NCBI RefSeq assembly: GCF_000380985.1
Contig: NZ_KB905700.1
Span: forward strand, 79,671 to 143,670
Direction of reading: 5' to 3'
DNA: 64,000 bases
Source of the DNA: Proteiniphilum acetatigenes DSM 18083
GTDB taxonomy: Bacteria; Bacteroidota; Bacteroidia; Bacteroidales; Dysgonomonadaceae
The position numbers and the translations under genes are program-made. Numbering within the stretch: the stretch's first letter is position 1; every line of letters starts with the position of its first letter. Below the pieces are notes generated by a model that saw only the letters and a program-made list of their open reading frames with translations, had not been told where the DNA came from and searched no databases. This document shows, in pieces, positions 62,066 to 64,000 of the stretch.

Positions 62066-62869
62066 CTACCAATTTACTATTTTATCCACGATAGCTTGTT
62101 GTTCGCTGGCGGTACGACGGAGATAGATACGAGTAGTTTCGATACTCTCATGTCCCATAAGGTCAGCTAAAAGAGCAATATCATTAAATCGATCCAAAAA
62201 GTTTTTGGCAAACCTATGACGAAAAGAATGTGGGTAGACTACCTGAATATTCAATCCGTATTTTGTGGCAAAATGCTTGAGCTGTTGAGAAATCCCTCGT
62301 GTGGTAATTCTTTCCCCGAAGCGATTGAGAAATATATACCCGGATTGCAGATTTTTAGCCTCTAACCATTTGTCTGCTTCGATACGGAGTTTTTGAGGAA
62401 TATAGAGCCTGCGTATTTTTCCACCCTTTGTATACATATCCAGATATCCTAAATGTACGTGTTCGGCTTTGATTTGAAGCAATTCACTTACACGAGCTCC
62501 TGTTGCCGTTAAAAACCAAACAACGAAATACCACTCTGTATGCCCATCCGATTTTAGCTTTGATTTAAAAAACTTATAATCAGCGTTACTGATTACGTTT
62601 TCGAGAAAATTCTTTTGCTGAACCTTAACAAACTTCAGTTTCAATTTTTCCTTCTTGATAAATTCAAGAAACTTGTTCATCGCTTGCAACCTCAGATTAA
62701 CCGTTTGTGGCTTGAAGTGTTCCAATAGATACCCTTTGTAAGCTAACAGATTCTCTTTACTTACAGATTCGTAATTTGTAAGAAAATAATTAACCGTCCA
62801 TACATACGATGTGATTGTGTTTTTTGACAAATCACTTTTGTCTAATGATTTTTGAAATTTTGTTACCAT
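62066..62869 (-). CDS. Tyrosine recombinase (DNA invertase of the hsdS locus)
   Basis: The 267-residue protein has an N-terminal SAM-like core-binding domain (TSYVWTVNYFLTNYESVSKE, LRLQAMNKFLEFIKKEKLKL). The catalytic domain has the first Arg in TATGARVSELLQIKAEHV, a Lys in DMYTKGGKIRRLYIPQ, HSFRHRFAKNFLDR (His and second Arg), the distal His in LMGHESIETTRI and the nucleophile Tyr in RIYLRR. Recombinases of this size adjacent to hsdS genes are known in Bacteroidetes to invert them. Its promoter lies 11 bp from the left inverted-repeat arm. Confidence 0.92.
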   Translation of the reverse strand: MVTKFQKSLDKSDLSKNTITSYVWTVNYFLTNYESVSKENLLAYKGYLLEHFKPQTVNLRLQAMNKFLEFIKKEKLKLKFVKVQQKNFLENVISNADYKFFKSKLKSDGHTEWYFVVWFLTATGARVSELLQIKAEHVHLGYLDMYTKGGKIRRLYIPQKLRIEADKWLEAKNLQSGYIFLNRFGERITTRGISQQLKHFATKYGLNIQVVYPHSFRHRFAKNFLDRFNDIALLADLMGHESIETTRIYLRRTASEQQAIVDKIVNW

Positions 62870-62894
62870 ATATCTTTTTTTGATTAATACAGCA

Positions 62895-62902
62895 CAAAAT
62901 TA
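62895..62902 (-). promoter_or_regulatory. -7 box of the recombinase gene
   Basis: TAATTTTG on the minus strand lies 26 nt before ATG 62869. The box is adjacent to the inverted-repeat arm (62913), so the -33 region falls inside or next to the invertible segment. Confidence 0.5.
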
Positions 62903-62913
62903 TCTGACCTATC

Positions 62914-63465
62914 TCACATTATGAGAACTTGCCGTTTCTGATTCCCAAAAGTTGGATGTGGTGTCGATTAGAAGATATCGCACAGAGTGATTTAGGTAAG
63001 ACACTTGATAAGGCAAAAAACAAAGGGACTTATAGGCCATACCTGCGTAGTGTCAATATTCGTTGGGGAAGCATAGATCTAAACGACCTCAATCAAATGA
63101 AATTCGAGGATGAAGAAATACCACGGTATACTATCAAAAAAGATGATTTACTAATTTGTGAGGGTGGAGAAGCTGGAAGATGTGCTGTTTGGGCTTATAA
63201 AAACTCAATATTATATCAAAATGCAATACATCGCATACGATTCCATAAACTCATTCATCCTTACTTTTATCTGTATGCTATTTGGCTATATAATGATATA
63301 AACCTGCTTGATAAGTTCACTAAAGGGGTAACCATTAAACATCTTACAAAATCAGCATTAAACAATATTCCATTTCCTTTACCTCCGATGAATGAGCAGA
63401 TAAAGATTGTAGATTTAATCGAAAACTTGTTCTCAATTTTGAAATCCATTATAGATGGATCATAA
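62914..63465 (+). pseudogene. HsdS TRD fragment, silent donor
   Basis: The frame begins at the inverted-repeat arm and reads LPFLIPKSWMWCRLEDIAQS, then GTYRPYLRSVNIRWGSIDLN, and ends with the conserved helix region PPMNEQIKIVDLIENLFSIL. It has one TRD and one conserved region but no start codon. It is in the expected form of a silent second-half cassette that can be joined to an expressed hsdS by inversion. Confidence 0.8.
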
Positions 63466-64000
63466 TATTTCTATAATTTCATCTAACTTATTAAAGAGTT
63501 TTTGTATCTTGAGAACTATTCTAATCTGCTCATTACAAGGAGGGAGAGCAATTCTATAATTGATTATTTTTTCTTTTGAGATATTAGGTTGTGCTCCACC
63601 TTCTGCCCTCATCCGCAAATTGTTTTTCTGAGACATTAATAGGTAGAATAAGAATTTATTATCTATTCCAGAGTGTGTTATACAGGCACAACATGCTTGG
63701 TTTGTTGTAGAAGGAGTAGCAAGAATTCCTATTTTGCCAATTGTTGCTCCATACATTGCAATCAACACACTTCCTATGGGATTCAATCTGAGAGAACATT
63801 CTTCAAGAGCTTTTTCAGTAATTTTCTCGGGAATGTTAGTAATATCACCATCATTAAGGTTTCCAGTTTTGAGCCAGCTAATAGTTCCATGATTATAATA
63901 AGATGTGTTTGAACGATTAGGAGTTGCACCGGAAGCCCAATTTCCAATATTTCCTAACAAGCATTCTGTCCATCCTGACGGCAAGTTCTCATAATGTGAG
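63460..64000 (-). CDS. HsdS second half, continues beyond right edge
   Basis: The minus-strand frame runs in from the right edge through the inverted-repeat arm (HYENLP), then SGWTECLLGNIGNWASGATP, LNPIGSVLIAMYGATIGKIG and the conserved region PPCNEQIRIVLKIQKLFNKL before its stop at 63460. If the part beyond 64000 is an intact first half, this is the currently expressed specificity gene; that cannot be seen here. Its 3' end overlaps the convergent fragment by 6 bp. Confidence 0.78.
   Translation of the reverse strand, partial: SHYENLPSGWTECLLGNIGNWASGATPNRSNTSYYNHGTISWLKTGNLNDGDITNIPEKITEKALEECSLRLNPIGSVLIAMYGATIGKIGILATPSTTNQACCACITHSGIDNKFLFYLLMSQKNNLRMRAEGGAQPNISKEKIINYRIALPPCNEQIRIVLKIQKLFNKLDEIIEIL

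Larger units (their letters stand above)
62913..64000. mobile_element. Invertible hsdS segment bounded by a 23-bp-plus inverted repeat
   Basis: The left arm at 62913-62935 begins CTCACATTATGAGAACTTGC. The exact reverse complement occupies 63978-64000, the last bases of the window, so the repeat may be longer. Between the arms are two convergent hsdS pieces, each starting in frame with the arm (Ser-His-Tyr-Glu-Asn-Leu-Pro). A shorter match CTCACATTAT occurs at the second-TRD junction of the plus-strand hsdS (about 61487-61496). Inversion would swap the two TRD pieces behind the same upstream sequence. Confidence 0.85.

Overview
The window reads as a chromosomal segment of a Bacteroidales bacterium, most like the Dysgonomonadaceae/Porphyromonadaceae. 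The evidence is three SusC/SusD-type gene sets or partners, lipoproteins with SusD-type leaders, a meso-diaminopimelate dehydrogenase, DUF4143 ATPases, and promoters that repeatedly show the Bacteroidetes -7 box TAnnTTTG with a TTG about 20-23 nt upstream. Genus is inference; no rRNA or tRNA gene was seen.

Region 1 (1-10643) is a glycan/nucleoside-type utilisation locus. A SusD/SusC pair (minus strand) and a three-gene minus-strand operon (oxidoreductase, nucleoside hydrolase, ADP-ribosylglycohydrolase) each have a promoter with the same 15-bp LacI-type operator at the same spacing. An intact LacI regulator is divergent from the operon, and a decayed copy of the same regulator is divergent from susC. 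Region 2 (10805-16845) is housekeeping: ddh, lgt, a flavodiiron protein, nagB, two thioredoxin-fold proteins and an acetyltransferase.

Region 3 (17054-33860) is the most interesting part. One promoter is followed by two tandem modules, each a tiny Met/Cys-rich open frame plus a strong intrinsic terminator. Then come a periplasmic binding protein, SusC, SusD, a TlpA-like thioredoxin, an M14 carboxypeptidase, a C39-like protein, M20 amidohydrolases (one decayed, one intact) and a DAACS symporter. I infer a sulfur-amino-acid or cysteine-peptide acquisition operon controlled by tandem leader-peptide attenuation. An esterase and a phosphoesterase/PQQ-propeller protein follow from their own promoter.

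Region 4 (33898-43301) is core: an AddA/RecB-like helicase-nuclease, SUI1/YciH, a Na/Pi cotransporter preceded by a 69-bp repeat that carries its promoter in three copies, a TGS-domain nucleoside kinase and mnmE.

Region 5 (43365-64000) is a patchwork accessory island. It contains single-gene cassettes separated by attC-like or repeated spacers, a serine beta-lactamase-fold hydrolase, a complete AbiE type IV toxin-antitoxin pair, an orphan antitoxin under a 38-bp perfect palindrome whose toxin is broken and partly inverted, many fragments of DUF4062/AlbA-type ATP-binding genes, a RhuM remnant and an IS21 remnant. It ends in a type I restriction specificity (hsdS) inversion locus with a tyrosine recombinase and a 23-bp-plus inverted repeat that runs off the right edge.
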